The notes: generated by a model from the sequence alone, not told the origin. A stretch of DNA of 64,000 nucleotides from Rhabdochlamydiaceae bacterium (GCA_019745395.1 JAIETG010000002.1:40533-104532); one strand, 5' to 3'. Numbered from the stretch's first letter, positions 41,699-51,211 are shown. Numbers and translations are program-made.

Positions 41699-42780
41699 TC
41701 ATTGGGATCCTTTGGTGTTTTTTGAGTGTTTGTAGCTTTGCTCAAGCTAAAGAGTTTCCGGAAGATTCAACACTACTTCCTGCGGAAGAAGTGTTTTCTG
41801 GCGATTATTATGCTTTAGGAGATCTCGTTGAGGTCGCTGGTGTCGTTCAAGGAAATGCATATCTTGCAGGCACCCAAGTTCAGATTGACGGGGAGATACA
41901 AGGAAATCTTTTTGTTGTTGCGGGAAGCTTGGAAATCAAGGGTAAGGTGCAGGGGAAAGTGTGGGCATTAGCCGGTGGAGCGACATTTACAGGCGATGTT
42001 GGCGAATTGGTGCTTTTAGCCGCTAGCGCTCAGTTAAATCAAGGAGGAAAGATTCAGAGAGATCTCACTCTTTGTGCGGGAAATGCAGAAATAGACGATT
42101 GGATTGGAGGGAATGCTACTGTACTTGCTTCTAATCTTAAAATCTCGGGTACTATTGATCACAATCTAAAAAGCTTTGCAGGGAAGCTTCGCATCCTTTC
42201 TGGAGCTTGGATTAAGGGGGATCTTCGTTATAAAAGCAATGAAGTGGCTTTAATTGATTCAGCAGCTCGGATAGGTGGCTCTATTTTATACCAGCATTCT
42301 CCACTTCGTGATTTTCGAGGTGTAGTCATTGGTTCTAAAATTGCAGCTTTTTTAATGAATTTTCTTTATACACTTGTCATGGGAATTGTCATTATTCGTT
42401 TGTTTCCTCACAAACTCTCTGGAGCTCTTTCTGCATTGCATACAGCTCCTTTAAAATCTTTTCTTCATGGATTGGTTTTGTTGGTGCTGTTTCCTTTAGC
42501 CTCTTTGGTGCTTCTAATCACCGTTATCGGAGCGCCTTTTGCACTGACTTTAATTGCTCTGAATATCATTACCTTGTATACGGCAAAGATTTTTACGATC
42601 CTTTGGGGGGCCAATTGGTTGTTTTCTCGGCTTCGTTGGAAGAAAAATGGAGTCTGTACTCTGCTTGGAGGGCAGGTTATATACTCCATTTTAGTGTCAG
42701 TTCCTTTCCTAGGTCCAAGCATCGCATTTTTTGTGATGGTTATAGGATTGGGTGCTGTGGTGGTCTCTAGATCTCGTTAA
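41689..42780 (+). CDS. Exported bactofilin-like repeat protein with a membrane C-terminus
   Basis: A 363-residue protein. Signal peptide MRLIIGILWCFLSVCSFAQA, then residues about 30-200 are short beta-helix repeats (GEIQGNLFVVAGSLEIKGKVQGKVWALAG) like bactofilin/polymer-forming cytoskeletal proteins, but outside the cytoplasm. The last 140 residues hold four hydrophobic segments, from IAAFLMNFLYTLVMGIVIIRLF to IAFFVMVIGLGAVVVS. The GTG start overlaps hemA. Similar proteins are annotated as polymer-forming/DUF8173-type; function unknown. Its end overlaps asnS by 4 bases, convergently. Confidence 0.65.
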   Translation: MRLIIGILWCFLSVCSFAQAKEFPEDSTLLPAEEVFSGDYYALGDLVEVAGVVQGNAYLAGTQVQIDGEIQGNLFVVAGSLEIKGKVQGKVWALAGGATFTGDVGELVLLAASAQLNQGGKIQRDLTLCAGNAEIDDWIGGNATVLASNLKISGTIDHNLKSFAGKLRILSGAWIKGDLRYKSNEVALIDSAARIGGSILYQHSPLRDFRGVVIGSKIAAFLMNFLYTLVMGIVIIRLFPHKLSGALSALHTAPLKSFLHGLVLLVLFPLASLVLLITVIGAPFALTLIALNIITLYTAKIFTILWGANWLFSRLRWKKNGVCTLLGGQVIYSILVSVPFLGPSIAFFVMVIGLGAVVVSRSR

Positions 42781-44162
42781 AACTCAGCGTGACCAGGATA
42801 ACGAGGGAATGGGATCACATCGCGGATGTTTTCCATGCCTGTTGCAAACTGCACTAATCGTTCAAAACCAGCTCCAAACCCTGCATGAGGAACGGATCCG
42901 TATTCTCTGAGCTGCAGATACCACCAATAGTCTTCGGGATTTAAGCCGCAGGCTTGGATCTTTGCTTTGAGAAGATCTATTCTTTCTTCTCTCTGGCTGC
43001 CTCCGACAAGTTCTCCGATTTTAGGGACGAGAATATCCATAGCGGCAACTGTTTTTTGATCGTCATTCATGCGCATGTAAAAAGCTTTGATTTCCTTAGG
43101 ATAATCGCTCAAAATAACCGGTCTTTTGCAGTATTCTTCAGCTAGATATCTTTCGTGTTCTGATTGGAGATCACTTCCCCAAGAGTAAGGGAATTCAAAA
43201 GACTTATTAGATTTTTCTAAAATAGCAACAGCTTCTGTGTAAGTTAATCGAGCAAAGGGAGCTTGGTTAATGTGCTGTAGGCGCGCTATGAGTCCTTTTT
43301 CAATAAATGCATCAAAAAATTCCAAATCTTCTAGGCAGTTTTTTAAAATATAATCGATGACAAACTGAAGATATGATTCTGCGCATTCCATGTCATCTTG
43401 TAAATCGGCAAAGGCAAGTTCTGGCTCAATCATCCAAAATTCCGCTAAATGTCGAGATGTATTGGAGTTTTCTGCTCGGAAGGTAGGGCCGAAAGTGTAG
43501 ACATCCGACAGGGCACATGCTAAGGTTTCTGCATTGAGCTGCCCTGATACTGTAAGATAAGCAGGCTTTTGGAAGAAATCTTTGGAAAAATCTACGCTTT
43601 TATCTTCTTTTTTAGGGAGGTTTTGCAAGTCGAGAGTTGTTACTAAAAACTGCTCTCCAGCACCTTCACAGTCAGACGCTGTAATGATAGGGGTTTGAAT
43701 ATAGAGAAACTTTCTTTGTTGAAAGAAGAGATGGGTTGCAAAGGCAAGAGCGTTGCGTACTCTCAGCACGGCTCCTTGTGTATTGGTACGAGGTCTTAAG
43801 TGGGCAATTGTTCTCAAAAATTCAAAGGAATGTCTTTTCTTTTGCAGGGGGTAATCTGTAGGACAAGTGCCTAATATCTTGACTGACTGTGCTTGCACTT
43901 CCCATTTTTGTTTGTGCCCAGGACTTTCTACTAAAGTCCCTGTGATTTGGAGCGAAGCTCCTGTTGAAAGATTTTTGATGATCTTGTCATAGTCAGGTAA
44001 GTGGTTTGCTACGATGACCTGAATTCCTGAAAGAGTGGATCCGTCTGTGATCTCGATAAAGGAGAATTCTTTTTGATCTCTAAGTGTCTTGATCCATCCA
44101 CAGAGTGTAATGGAAGTCCCAAGAAGCTGTGTTGTGATGGCCGCTATTTTTGTTCGTTTCAT
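42777..44162 (-). CDS. asnS: Asparaginyl-tRNA synthetase
   Basis: A 461-residue class II synthetase: an N-terminal OB fold (ITLCGWIKTLRDQKEFSFIEI), motif 1 region with HSFEFLRTIAHLRPRTNT, the Asn-type TPIITASDCEGAGEQF, motif 2 FRAENSNTSRHLAEFWMIEPE and motif 3 GFGAGFERLVQFATGMENIRDVIPFPR. It charges tRNA-Asn directly. The human-pathogen chlamydiae make Asn-tRNA through GatCAB instead, so an asnS here is a trait of the wider group or an acquisition. Confidence 0.95.
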   Translation of the reverse strand: MKRTKIAAITTQLLGTSITLCGWIKTLRDQKEFSFIEITDGSTLSGIQVIVANHLPDYDKIIKNLSTGASLQITGTLVESPGHKQKWEVQAQSVKILGTCPTDYPLQKKRHSFEFLRTIAHLRPRTNTQGAVLRVRNALAFATHLFFQQRKFLYIQTPIITASDCEGAGEQFLVTTLDLQNLPKKEDKSVDFSKDFFQKPAYLTVSGQLNAETLACALSDVYTFGPTFRAENSNTSRHLAEFWMIEPELAFADLQDDMECAESYLQFVIDYILKNCLEDLEFFDAFIEKGLIARLQHINQAPFARLTYTEAVAILEKSNKSFEFPYSWGSDLQSEHERYLAEEYCKRPVILSDYPKEIKAFYMRMNDDQKTVAAMDILVPKIGELVGGSQREERIDLLKAKIQACGLNPEDYWWYLQLREYGSVPHAGFGAGFERLVQFATGMENIRDVIPFPRYPGHAEF

Positions 44163-44177
44163 TTTTTTAAACCCAGG

Positions 44178-45038
44178 TTAAAGAGCAAATTTTCTTAAAA
44201 GTTCAATTTCTTTTTTCCAAAGAGGTGGCCCATCGGGAGTCTCTAAATATTTAGGAAGATGTTTTGTTTTTGGATGCTGCATAAGCATTTTAAAACACTC
44301 CATTCCGATCTCACCTTCGCCTAAGGGAGCGTGTCGGTCTACTCGAGAAGCTAAAGGCTTCATCGAGTCGTTCGCATGAAAAGCATAAAGATGTTTGAGG
44401 CCTACGACTGTGTCAAAAACGCGTAGTGTCTCTTCGAATGCTTCAGGGGTTCTCAGATCGTAGCCTGCAGCAAAAATATGGCAAGTGTCGATACAAACGC
44501 CAATGGGTATTTTTTTGTGCAATTTTTCGGTCAAATAAGCGATCTGTTCGAAGGTATGCCCAACACAAGATCCCTGTCCTGCTGTTGTTTCTATGAGAAG
44601 TCTAGTAGGTCCCTTCGCCGCGATGTCTTCTAATTTTTCAAGGCTTTCTACTATAGTATCTAAACAAGCTTGTACAGGGCCTGTTAAAGCAGCTCCTGGG
44701 TGGAAGTTTAAGTAGGTGATCCCAAGTTGTTGACAACGGACAAGTTCTTTTTCGAAAGCTTCACGGCTTTTATGCAAGTTGTCTTCGTTAGGACATCCTA
44801 GATTGATCAGATAGCTGTCATGACTCATGATGTGGGAAAGCTGTGTTTCTTCTAGGGTTTTTTGAAACAGCTCGATCTCTTCACCTGTCAGTTCTTTTGT
44901 ATCCCAGCGTTTTTGGTTTCTCGTAAAGAGCTGTACTGTCGTAGCTCCGATTTCTTTCCCCTCGAGAAGGGCATTGTGAGCTCCGCCTTGTGCTGAGGTG
45001 TGAGCTCCAATAAGTAGGGGTTTTTCAGGAAGAGTCAT
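44178..45038 (-). CDS. nfo: Endonuclease IV
   Basis: An AP endonuclease for base-excision repair with three zinc ions. The chain from the ATG at 45038 has 286 residues: LIGAHTSAQGGAHNAL, VQLFTRNQKRW, HDSYLINLGCPN, LNFHPGAAL, LLIETTAGQGSCVGHTFEQI, GVCIDTCHIFAAGYDL and HANDSMKPLASRVDRHAPLGEG, the standard metal ligands. The frame is open to 45098, but 45038 matches the family start. Order nfo-murJ-rpsD-trhO is chlamydial. Confidence 0.95.
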   Translation of the reverse strand: MTLPEKPLLIGAHTSAQGGAHNALLEGKEIGATTVQLFTRNQKRWDTKELTGEEIELFQKTLEETQLSHIMSHDSYLINLGCPNEDNLHKSREAFEKELVRCQQLGITYLNFHPGAALTGPVQACLDTIVESLEKLEDIAAKGPTRLLIETTAGQGSCVGHTFEQIAYLTEKLHKKIPIGVCIDTCHIFAAGYDLRTPEAFEETLRVFDTVVGLKHLYAFHANDSMKPLASRVDRHAPLGEGEIGMECFKMLMQHPKTKHLPKYLETPDGPPLWKKEIELLRKFAL

Positions 45039-45120
45039 AGGAAAACACGATTTTATTTTCAAAAAAGGGATTGTAGAAGATAGTGTAGATCTTGACAATG
45101 ACTTTTGTAAAGGGGCTGGG

Positions 45121-46716
45121 ATGGAAACAGAGGTGACAAAAAAAGTATCGAAAGGGGCTTTTTCGTTTTTTTCAGGGACCTTAATCAGTCGAGTGTCGGG
45201 GCTTGGGCGAGATATGTCTTTGGCTTTTTGTTTTGGCAGCCATCCGGCTATTGCAGCTTTTATGGTTGCCTATAGATTTTCTAATCTGTTCCGTAGACTG
45301 ATTGGAGAAGGGTCCCTTCCGGCGGGATTCGTTCCCCATTTTGAAGAATTACGTAAAGATCGCCCAGAAGAAGGCGCTCGCTTTTTCCGAGATGTCTTTT
45401 TTTCTGCTCTATTTTTTTTAGTCGGGTTGATTCTATTTCTTTCTCTAGGATTGGGAGCCTATTTGCAATATGCATCCGTAAGTGAAGCTGCGCGAGAAAT
45501 TCTCTCTTTGACGCTTTTGATGCTTCCAGGTCTGCTTTTTATTTGTTTGTATGCTGTTTCAAGTGCTCTTTTACAATGTGAAAGAAAATTCTTTCTTTCG
45601 GGAATTGCTCCTCTTTTTTTCAATATCTCTTGGATTGTCACAGCATTTTTCTTCCGAGATTCCATTCCTTCTCAAGCCGCAGTAGCTCTTTCTTTGGCTG
45701 TAGTAGTGGGTTTTTTTTTACAGTGGCTGTTTTTGTTCCCTGCGTTAAGGTCGTATCTAAGAACTTTTTTAAGCTGGAAAGAGATCTGTAAGTTTCGTTT
45801 GTTTTCTCTGGAAGTGAGAGGTCTTCTTAAGCCGTTTTCTTTAGGATTAATTGGAGTGTCTGCAACGCAAGTCAATAGCCTTATGGATTCTATTTTTGCA
45901 ACCTACGCTTCTTTGGAGGGCCCAGCTTATCTATGGTATGCAATTCGTATTCAGCAGCTTCCTATTGCTCTTTTTGGCATAGCTCTTGCCTCAGCTCTTT
46001 TGCCCCCTCTTGCAAGATCTGCTTCTAAAGAAGATTGGGGCCCATTTCAAGGGCTTCTTCGTTATTCTTTTACCAAAAGTTTTCATTTTATTTTTCCTTG
46101 CGTCATTGCAGTATTTGTTTTAGCGGCTTGTGGAGTCAATCTTCTTTATGGAAGAGGAGATTTTAGCTTGGAGGCGACAAGTCAGACGATTTTGTGTTTA
46201 TGGGGATATTCCGTAGGGCTTTTACCCGCCGTATTTGTTCTTCTTTTAGCCCCGGCTTTTTATGCTCAGAAAAATTTTCGAGTGCCTATGCAAGCTGCCG
46301 TAATTTCAATGGGAATCAATATTGCTCTCAATGCGCTTTTTGTTTTTGGTTTCCAACTAGGGGCAGTGAGCATTGCTCTTAGTACAAGTTTTAGCGCCTG
46401 GTTTAACTGCTGGTTTCTACAAAGGGCTTTAAAACAACAAAAATGGCTCAATGCAGACGCTTATAAAGGAGCTTTGTGCGCTCTTATTGCAGGGGGAGTT
46501 ACTCTCTTATTGGGGCATTTTCTGGTCCAAGATCCTACAGTGAGTTTAATTACCCAAAAAACAGCAGTAACCTTTTCACGATCCTTTTCAGAGCAAGCTC
46601 TACAGTTCTTTGTTTTATCAGGGACGTTTTGTCTTACGTTTCTTTCCTATGCCTGGTTTTTTGATGTGCAAGAAGTCCTTAGCTTTTTTAGGATTCCTAG
46701 CAGAAAAGCGGTGTAG
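45121..46716 (+). CDS. murJ: Lipid II flippase MurJ (MviN)
   Basis: A 531-residue membrane protein with about 14 hydrophobic helices, flipping lipid II for peptidoglycan synthesis. Family marks are the start KKVSKGAFSFFSGTLISRVSGLGRD, then RFSNLFRRLIGEGSLPAGFVPHFEE and a late FALGRGDF-like LLYGRGDFSLEAT. It starts 82 bases from the nfo start, divergent. GGGG-rich sequence precedes the ATG. Confidence 0.93.
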   Translation: METEVTKKVSKGAFSFFSGTLISRVSGLGRDMSLAFCFGSHPAIAAFMVAYRFSNLFRRLIGEGSLPAGFVPHFEELRKDRPEEGARFFRDVFFSALFFLVGLILFLSLGLGAYLQYASVSEAAREILSLTLLMLPGLLFICLYAVSSALLQCERKFFLSGIAPLFFNISWIVTAFFFRDSIPSQAAVALSLAVVVGFFLQWLFLFPALRSYLRTFLSWKEICKFRLFSLEVRGLLKPFSLGLIGVSATQVNSLMDSIFATYASLEGPAYLWYAIRIQQLPIALFGIALASALLPPLARSASKEDWGPFQGLLRYSFTKSFHFIFPCVIAVFVLAACGVNLLYGRGDFSLEATSQTILCLWGYSVGLLPAVFVLLLAPAFYAQKNFRVPMQAAVISMGINIALNALFVFGFQLGAVSIALSTSFSAWFNCWFLQRALKQQKWLNADAYKGALCALIAGGVTLLLGHFLVQDPTVSLITQKTAVTFSRSFSEQALQFFVLSGTFCLTFLSYAWFFDVQEVLSFFRIPSRKAV

Positions 46717-46733
46717 CAAATTCAGGAAGCTAT

Positions 46734-47260
46734 ATGTATAAAAAAATGTTAGAGCAAAGTCTCTCTTTTGAAGTCCTGCAGAATTTAGCGATATTGCGAA
46801 TGCAGCAAGGGGAAGAGGAATAGGCTGATGCTTTTTTTGAAAAAGCAATTTCAATGGCCCAAATTCTGTGGATGCAGTAAAAACATATCCGACCTCCTCA
46901 ATCCAACAAAATAGGGAGGATAAGGCCGTTCAAGTTTTGAAAAATTGTGTCTTATGTCGACCTGATGATCATGCCTGTATTTGTGAAATTGCTGCTTCTA
47001 AAGATTGTTGCTGCTGAGACGAATAATGTCCGTATTTTGAGAAATTTAGGCATTGAATGCTCTCGCTTGGGCTTGTATCAAGAAAGTCTTATTTGGGTTG
47101 AGCGTGCATGTAGGCTGGATGCAAATGATGTAAAATCTCGTGAAATTCGAGGTTTTACTCTTTTGACGTTAGGAAGGCATAAAGAAGGATGGAAAGAATA
47201 TAACTTCTGTGATCCCATTGACAAGTATTTTAGCTGTTCTCATTTTTGTCTTAAAAAGTG
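46734..47260 (+). pseudogene. Decayed TPR-repeat gene
   Basis: Coding-like segments follow one another in different frames. The first, from an ATG at 46734, reads EVLQNLAILRMQQGEEE before a stop. The next, after a frame change near 46857, reads EDKAVQVLKNCVLCRPDDHA. A third frame reads IECSRLGLYQESLIWVERAC up to about 47200. They are consecutive TPR helices of one former gene with at least one stop and two frameshifts, so it is dead. Its 3' end overlaps the hipB-like gene in antisense. Confidence 0.65.
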
Positions 47261-47465
47261 TCGTTAATGGCCCTTGAAATTCAAGTTGAATATTTAAAAC
47301 ATTCAACATTTTTAAGAGAGTGTCTAGACGGATCGATAATTTTCCATTTTCGATGTCAAATACTACAGTCTTTCCAAGTTCCGCGAGGTGTTCGAGTTCT
47401 TCTTGAGATAGTTTTGCTTTTTTACGATGGAATCGGATGATCGAGCCAATTTGTTTTGGGGCCAT
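47169..47465 (-). CDS. Orphan HipB-like HTH protein with a non-family tail
   Basis: A 98-residue protein. Residues 1-65 are a XRE/HipB helix-turn-helix: IGSIIRFHRKKAKLSQEELE, LGKTVVFDIENGKLSIRLDTLL and NIQLEFQGPL, where HipB antitoxins end. The remaining 33 residues do not resemble HipB and are read antisense through the decayed TPR gene, so the original stop was probably lost. No hipA toxin gene follows. It may still bind DNA or be a relic. Confidence 0.6.
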   Translation of the reverse strand: MAPKQIGSIIRFHRKKAKLSQEELEHLAELGKTVVFDIENGKLSIRLDTLLKMLNVLNIQLEFQGPLTTLFKTKMRTAKILVNGITEVIFFPSFFMPS

Positions 47466-47644
47466 ATGGCCAATTGGTTAAATTTGCTGCTATAACAGTA
47501 AATATAGGTATTTTTGCAATTAATGTTACCTGCGTAAAGTTGGAATTGGCTTTTTTTACCGTTTTAGCGATATTTTTCACTTGCGGATATGGGTTTCTTT
47601 AGATGTTTAGGGGAAATGTCGAAAAGGGATTGGTTCTGAGAGGA

Positions 47645-47679
47645 AAAAAAAGGCGATAGAAAATTCTGTCGCCTTTTTT
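47645..47679 (-). terminator. Terminator of rpsD
   Basis: AAAAAAGGCGATAGA pairs with TCTGTCGCCTTTTTT around a short A/T loop; one G-U pair. On the minus strand this gives a GC-core stem followed by a U-run, 11 bases past the rpsD stop. Confidence 0.85.
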
Positions 47680-47689
47680 AAATAAATTC

Positions 47690-48310
47690 TTAGTTGTTGT
47701 GAGCTAAGAATTCGCAAACTAGGTTCACGTGGATTGGAAGAGGAAAAGGGATCTGATCCAGATGAGGGGAGGAAAGAAGCTGCCCAGAGAACTGAGTTGC
47801 ATCTGCTGAAATATATTCTGGAAGATCTCTACCGCCTGATATAACGGCATCCTTGACTACAGGAATATTTTGAGATTTCGTTTTAATGGAAATCGTCATT
47901 CCTGGACGGACGAAGAAGGATCTTCTATCCACTTTCTTACCGTTAACTAGGACGTGTCCATGAGTTACGAGCTGCTGAGCTCCAAATATGGTGCTAGCAA
48001 ATTTCATACGGTAAACGACGTTATCTAACCGGCACTCAAGGCGCTCGATAAAGGCCTGAGGAGTGCTGATTTTAGAATTAACCGCTTCTTTATAGTAGCG
48101 GACGAGTTGCTTTTGTGTGAGCATCCCGTAAACAGCTTTTAGTTTTTGCTGTTCTTCGAGCTGAGTTCCGTAGTCAGATTTCTTCTTGCGTTTTGCCCCG
48201 TGCATACCTGCTGGATTTGGTTTGTGCAGTAGGGGGTTTTTAGCGCGTCCAAAAATATTAACTCCGAAACGGCGTGCGATGCGGTTTTTTGGACCAGTGT
48301 ATCGAACCAT
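47690..48310 (-). CDS. rpsD: Ribosomal protein S4
   Basis: A 206-residue 30S assembly protein: start [21 protein letters not shown], an N-terminal domain, then the S4 domain with [19 protein letters not shown] and [24 protein letters not shown]. The frame extends to 48352, but TAGGAG lies just upstream of the ATG at 48310, which matches the family start. A terminator follows the gene. Confidence 0.96.
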   Translation of the reverse strand: MVRYTGPKNRIARRFGVNIFGRAKNPLLHKPNPAGMHGAKRKKKSDYGTQLEEQQKLKAVYGMLTQKQLVRYYKEAVNSKISTPQAFIERLECRLDNVVYRMKFASTIFGAQQLVTHGHVLVNGKKVDRRSFFVRPGMTISIKTKSQNIPVVKDAVISGGRDLPEYISADATQFSGQLLSSPHLDQIPFPLPIHVNLVCEFLAHNN

Positions 48311-48485
48311 TGTTTCTCCTAAGTGTTTGGTATATTCCGTAGAAAGTGACAAATCGTAGTACAGTTTTGGTTTTTAAACAAGAGGATTTTGCAGGAAGGA
48401 GGTGTATAAACTTTTTTAACAACGAGAAAACCTCTTGTTTTATAGGTTTTTTTTCGCTATCTTAGGCTCCCTTGGAGGGCTTTTT

Positions 48486-49487
48486 ATGAGCGAAGAGAAA
48501 ATTTATTACGTTTTGGCTTTTTACCTATTTACCTCAATCGAAGATCCTAAACTAGAAGTGGAAAAACATCATGCTTTTTTTAAAGACAGGGATGTTACGT
48601 CTCGTATCTACATTTCTCATGAGGGAATTAATGGGCAAATGAGCGCTTTAAAAGAGCATGCATTAGAATATATTGCCTGGATGAAGTCCGATGAGCGTTT
48701 TGCAAATATCGATTTTAAATGCCATACCTATCACGAGCAGGTCTTCCCAAGAGCCACAGTCAAGTTCCGAAAGCAGTTAGTGGCTTTAAATCATAACGCA
48801 GATCCCCATAAGGGAGGGGAGCACTTAGCTCCTTCCGAATGGAAAAAAATGTTGGAAGACGAAAATGAGCAAATTTTGCTTTTAGACGTCCGTAATGATT
48901 ATGAGTGGAAAGTCGGGCATTTTGAAGGGGCTGTAAAGCCAAATCTTGACATTTTTCGTAAGTTTCCTGAGTATGCCGAAGAGCTGAAAGGTACTTATGA
49001 TCCTAAAACGACAAAAGTGATGATGTATTGTACCGGTGGGATCCGATGCGAGTTGTACTCTGCCGTCATGAAAGACCATGGATTTGAGAAGGTATATCAG
49101 CTTAATGGCGGGGTCATTAAATATGGTCTAGAAGAAGGAGAGGACAAGTGGCTTGGTAAGCTCTTTGTCTTTGATGATAGACTTGCTGTTCCTATTGCAA
49201 AAGAGAATAGAGCTCCTATCATTGCCCATTGTAAGCATTGCAATGCTCCGAGTGACACATATTATAATTGCGCGAACATGGACTGCAATGAGCTTTTTTT
49301 AAGCTGTCCTTCTTGTGCAGAAAAGTTGTCGGGATGTTGTGATTATGATTGTACGTGCGCAGAAAGATTGCGTCCGTATGAAAAGGAAAAGCAGCCTAAG
49401 CCTTTTCGCCGGAAGCACTATTACGAAGAGGAAGCAAAGAGGCCTGATTTAGTCCCTGTGGCTCCATCTGTTGTAAAGCCAGAGTAG
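48486..49487 (+). CDS. trhO: tRNA uridine(34) hydroxylase (YceA, rhodanese family)
   Basis: A 333-residue protein that installs 5-hydroxyuridine at wobble position 34 of some tRNAs. The N-terminal acylphosphatase-like part has YISHEGINGQMSAL; the rhodanese domain has ILLLDVRNDYEWKVGHFEGA and the active Cys in MYCTGGIRCE; the C-terminus is a Cys-rich zinc-binding segment with CKHCNAP, CPSCAEK, CCDYDCTCAE. GGAGG precedes the ATG at 48486. It is divergent from rpsD, in the chlamydial order. Confidence 0.92.
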   Translation: MSEEKIYYVLAFYLFTSIEDPKLEVEKHHAFFKDRDVTSRIYISHEGINGQMSALKEHALEYIAWMKSDERFANIDFKCHTYHEQVFPRATVKFRKQLVALNHNADPHKGGEHLAPSEWKKMLEDENEQILLLDVRNDYEWKVGHFEGAVKPNLDIFRKFPEYAEELKGTYDPKTTKVMMYCTGGIRCELYSAVMKDHGFEKVYQLNGGVIKYGLEEGEDKWLGKLFVFDDRLAVPIAKENRAPIIAHCKHCNAPSDTYYNCANMDCNELFLSCPSCAEKLSGCCDYDCTCAERLRPYEKEKQPKPFRRKHYYEEEAKRPDLVPVAPSVVKPE

Positions 49488-49491
49488 AACG

Positions 49492-51084
49492 TTACGAAAT
49501 TGCTTTAATCGCGTAGTCTATTTGAAAAGAACTGCTTGTCTTTTTTGAGGATTTTTTCTTTAAAAAAGACAGGCCAAGAGCTCGAATGGGTTTGTTTCTG
49601 TTTAGAAAAGGTTCGTAGTATTTTTGCGTTTCGATTTGTTTGAGTCCTTCTAGGGCCGGAGCGTTTAATTTGAGTTCAATGATGTAAATAAAGTTGGGAA
49701 GCTCTAAAACGAGGTCCATACGACCGATACTTGTGCTTCTTTCTGATTGTGTATTTATTCCGGCTGCAGAAAACAGAGTTTGCAAAAGCGAGTGATAAAA
49801 ACGCTCTTTGGGAATATGCAAACTGTAGGGGATTTCGCTTAAAATTTTTTGTAGAGTAGCTACTGTTCTTTCTATATCTGCTTCTACGAGACTTGTGTAG
49901 AGATCTCCGATTAATGGGTTGATGCTAAAAGTTGTTTTTTTCGAAAGAAGCCCGATGAGATGCCTGTGAAGAGAGGCCTTAACTTCCAGGTTGGGGTATC
50001 TTAACGTGTAATTTCTGGATAATGGTTCATAAGAGTCTATTGTTAAATATCCCATTTGAAACAGGAGGGCTGTTAAGGGGAGATTTTCGATTTCAAAGGT
50101 CTGCAAGAGGTCTTCTGTGCCTCGAAGCATGTCGAGTTCTAAAAATTGGGTTTCTTTTTGCCGTTCTTCTTTGGCTAGCTCTGTAAGAAGAAACTGAGGA
50201 GTTGCTGATTCAAACCAAAAGTTTTTTAGGTTTTGAATGTATAGAGCGCTTGTCAGAGAGAAAGGGCTATATACCCTAGGGGTTTTTTCTTTAAAACAGT
50301 ACCCGTTATACCAAGTTTTTAAATCTGTTCGGATGTTCTCGTAGGGAGTGTTGTGATGCTTGCTCCAAGCTTGTATGTGTTCTGAAAAATATAGGTCTAT
50401 TTCTTCCTCTGTATAGCCGCAAATTCCAGAAAAATCTTCTAACATTGTGAGGTTTAATAGATTGTTTAATCCAGAGGAAAGTCCAGATTTGCTAAACGCG
50501 CTGACTCCTGTGACAAAGACAAATTGTACATATTTTGCTTGAGCTTTGATCACGCTTGAAAAACTTTTTAAGACGGAGCGGATCTCCTCAGCGATGTCAG
50601 CTTGATGCAAAGTGTGAGAAATAGGGTAATCATATTCATCTATCAAAACAGCTACATGAGTTGTTGGAAATTTTGCATCTAAAGCTGCGATAAGGCTCAT
50701 AAATGCTGTATTTAAATTAGAAGAGTCTTTTAATGTGACTTTATTTTTTTCAGCGATTGTTTGAAGTAGATACATCAAACTACTGGTGAATTGTTCAGCG
50801 TTTTGAAGGTTTAGCAGGGAGAAATCTAGCCGAATAATCCCCATAGGATCCCAAGAATAGTCGCTTTTTGCAATCCAAAGCCCTTCAAAAAGCTCTTTTT
50901 TTCCTTGCAAAACAGCCTCTAGCATAGAAACAAACAAAGATTTACCAAACCTTCTAGGTCGAGATAGAAATGTTCTAGAGTTTTTGGTGATTAAAAAATG
51001 CGCATACTTTGTTTTGTCTACATAAACACATTTTTTTTGTCTTAGTTCGGTAAATTCGCTAATGCTAATAGGAAGATTTTGCAT
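49492..51084 (-). CDS. AAA-ATPase-like protein with a PD-(D/E)XK nuclease domain (DUF1703 type)
   Basis: A 530-residue accessory protein. The N-terminal AAA-like domain opens PISISEFTELRQKKCVYVDKT, with a Walker A variant in SRPRRFGKSLFVSMLEA and Walker B-like AVLIDEYDYPI. The C-terminus has the PD-(D/E)XK signature: SIGRMDLVLE (Asp) then FIYIIELKLN (ExK). This family is scattered in bacteria with many paralogues, often in symbionts and intracellular species; its substrate is unknown. It has no signal peptide. Confidence 0.85.
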   Translation of the reverse strand: MQNLPISISEFTELRQKKCVYVDKTKYAHFLITKNSRTFLSRPRRFGKSLFVSMLEAVLQGKKELFEGLWIAKSDYSWDPMGIIRLDFSLLNLQNAEQFTSSLMYLLQTIAEKNKVTLKDSSNLNTAFMSLIAALDAKFPTTHVAVLIDEYDYPISHTLHQADIAEEIRSVLKSFSSVIKAQAKYVQFVFVTGVSAFSKSGLSSGLNNLLNLTMLEDFSGICGYTEEEIDLYFSEHIQAWSKHHNTPYENIRTDLKTWYNGYCFKEKTPRVYSPFSLTSALYIQNLKNFWFESATPQFLLTELAKEERQKETQFLELDMLRGTEDLLQTFEIENLPLTALLFQMGYLTIDSYEPLSRNYTLRYPNLEVKASLHRHLIGLLSKKTTFSINPLIGDLYTSLVEADIERTVATLQKILSEIPYSLHIPKERFYHSLLQTLFSAAGINTQSERSTSIGRMDLVLELPNFIYIIELKLNAPALEGLKQIETQKYYEPFLNRNKPIRALGLSFLKKKSSKKTSSSFQIDYAIKAIS

Positions 51085-51146
51085 ATTTTATGCCTTGATC
51101 TCATGTATAAGAATGCCTTAATTTACTGGAATAAACCTCAATAGGC

Positions 51147-51184
51147 AAGATTTTTCTCTCATGTTAACTTGGGAGAAAATTCTT
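51147..51184 (-). terminator. Possible terminator after the Cys-motif protein gene
   Basis: AAGATTTTTCTCTC (51147-51160) and GGGAGAAAATTCTT (51171-51184) form an imperfect 14-bp stem with two mismatches, just beyond the minus-strand stop at 51212. No strong U-run follows. Confidence 0.4.
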
Positions 51185-51211
51185 GTTTTGTAGAGGGGTT
51201 TTTTGTAGTAT

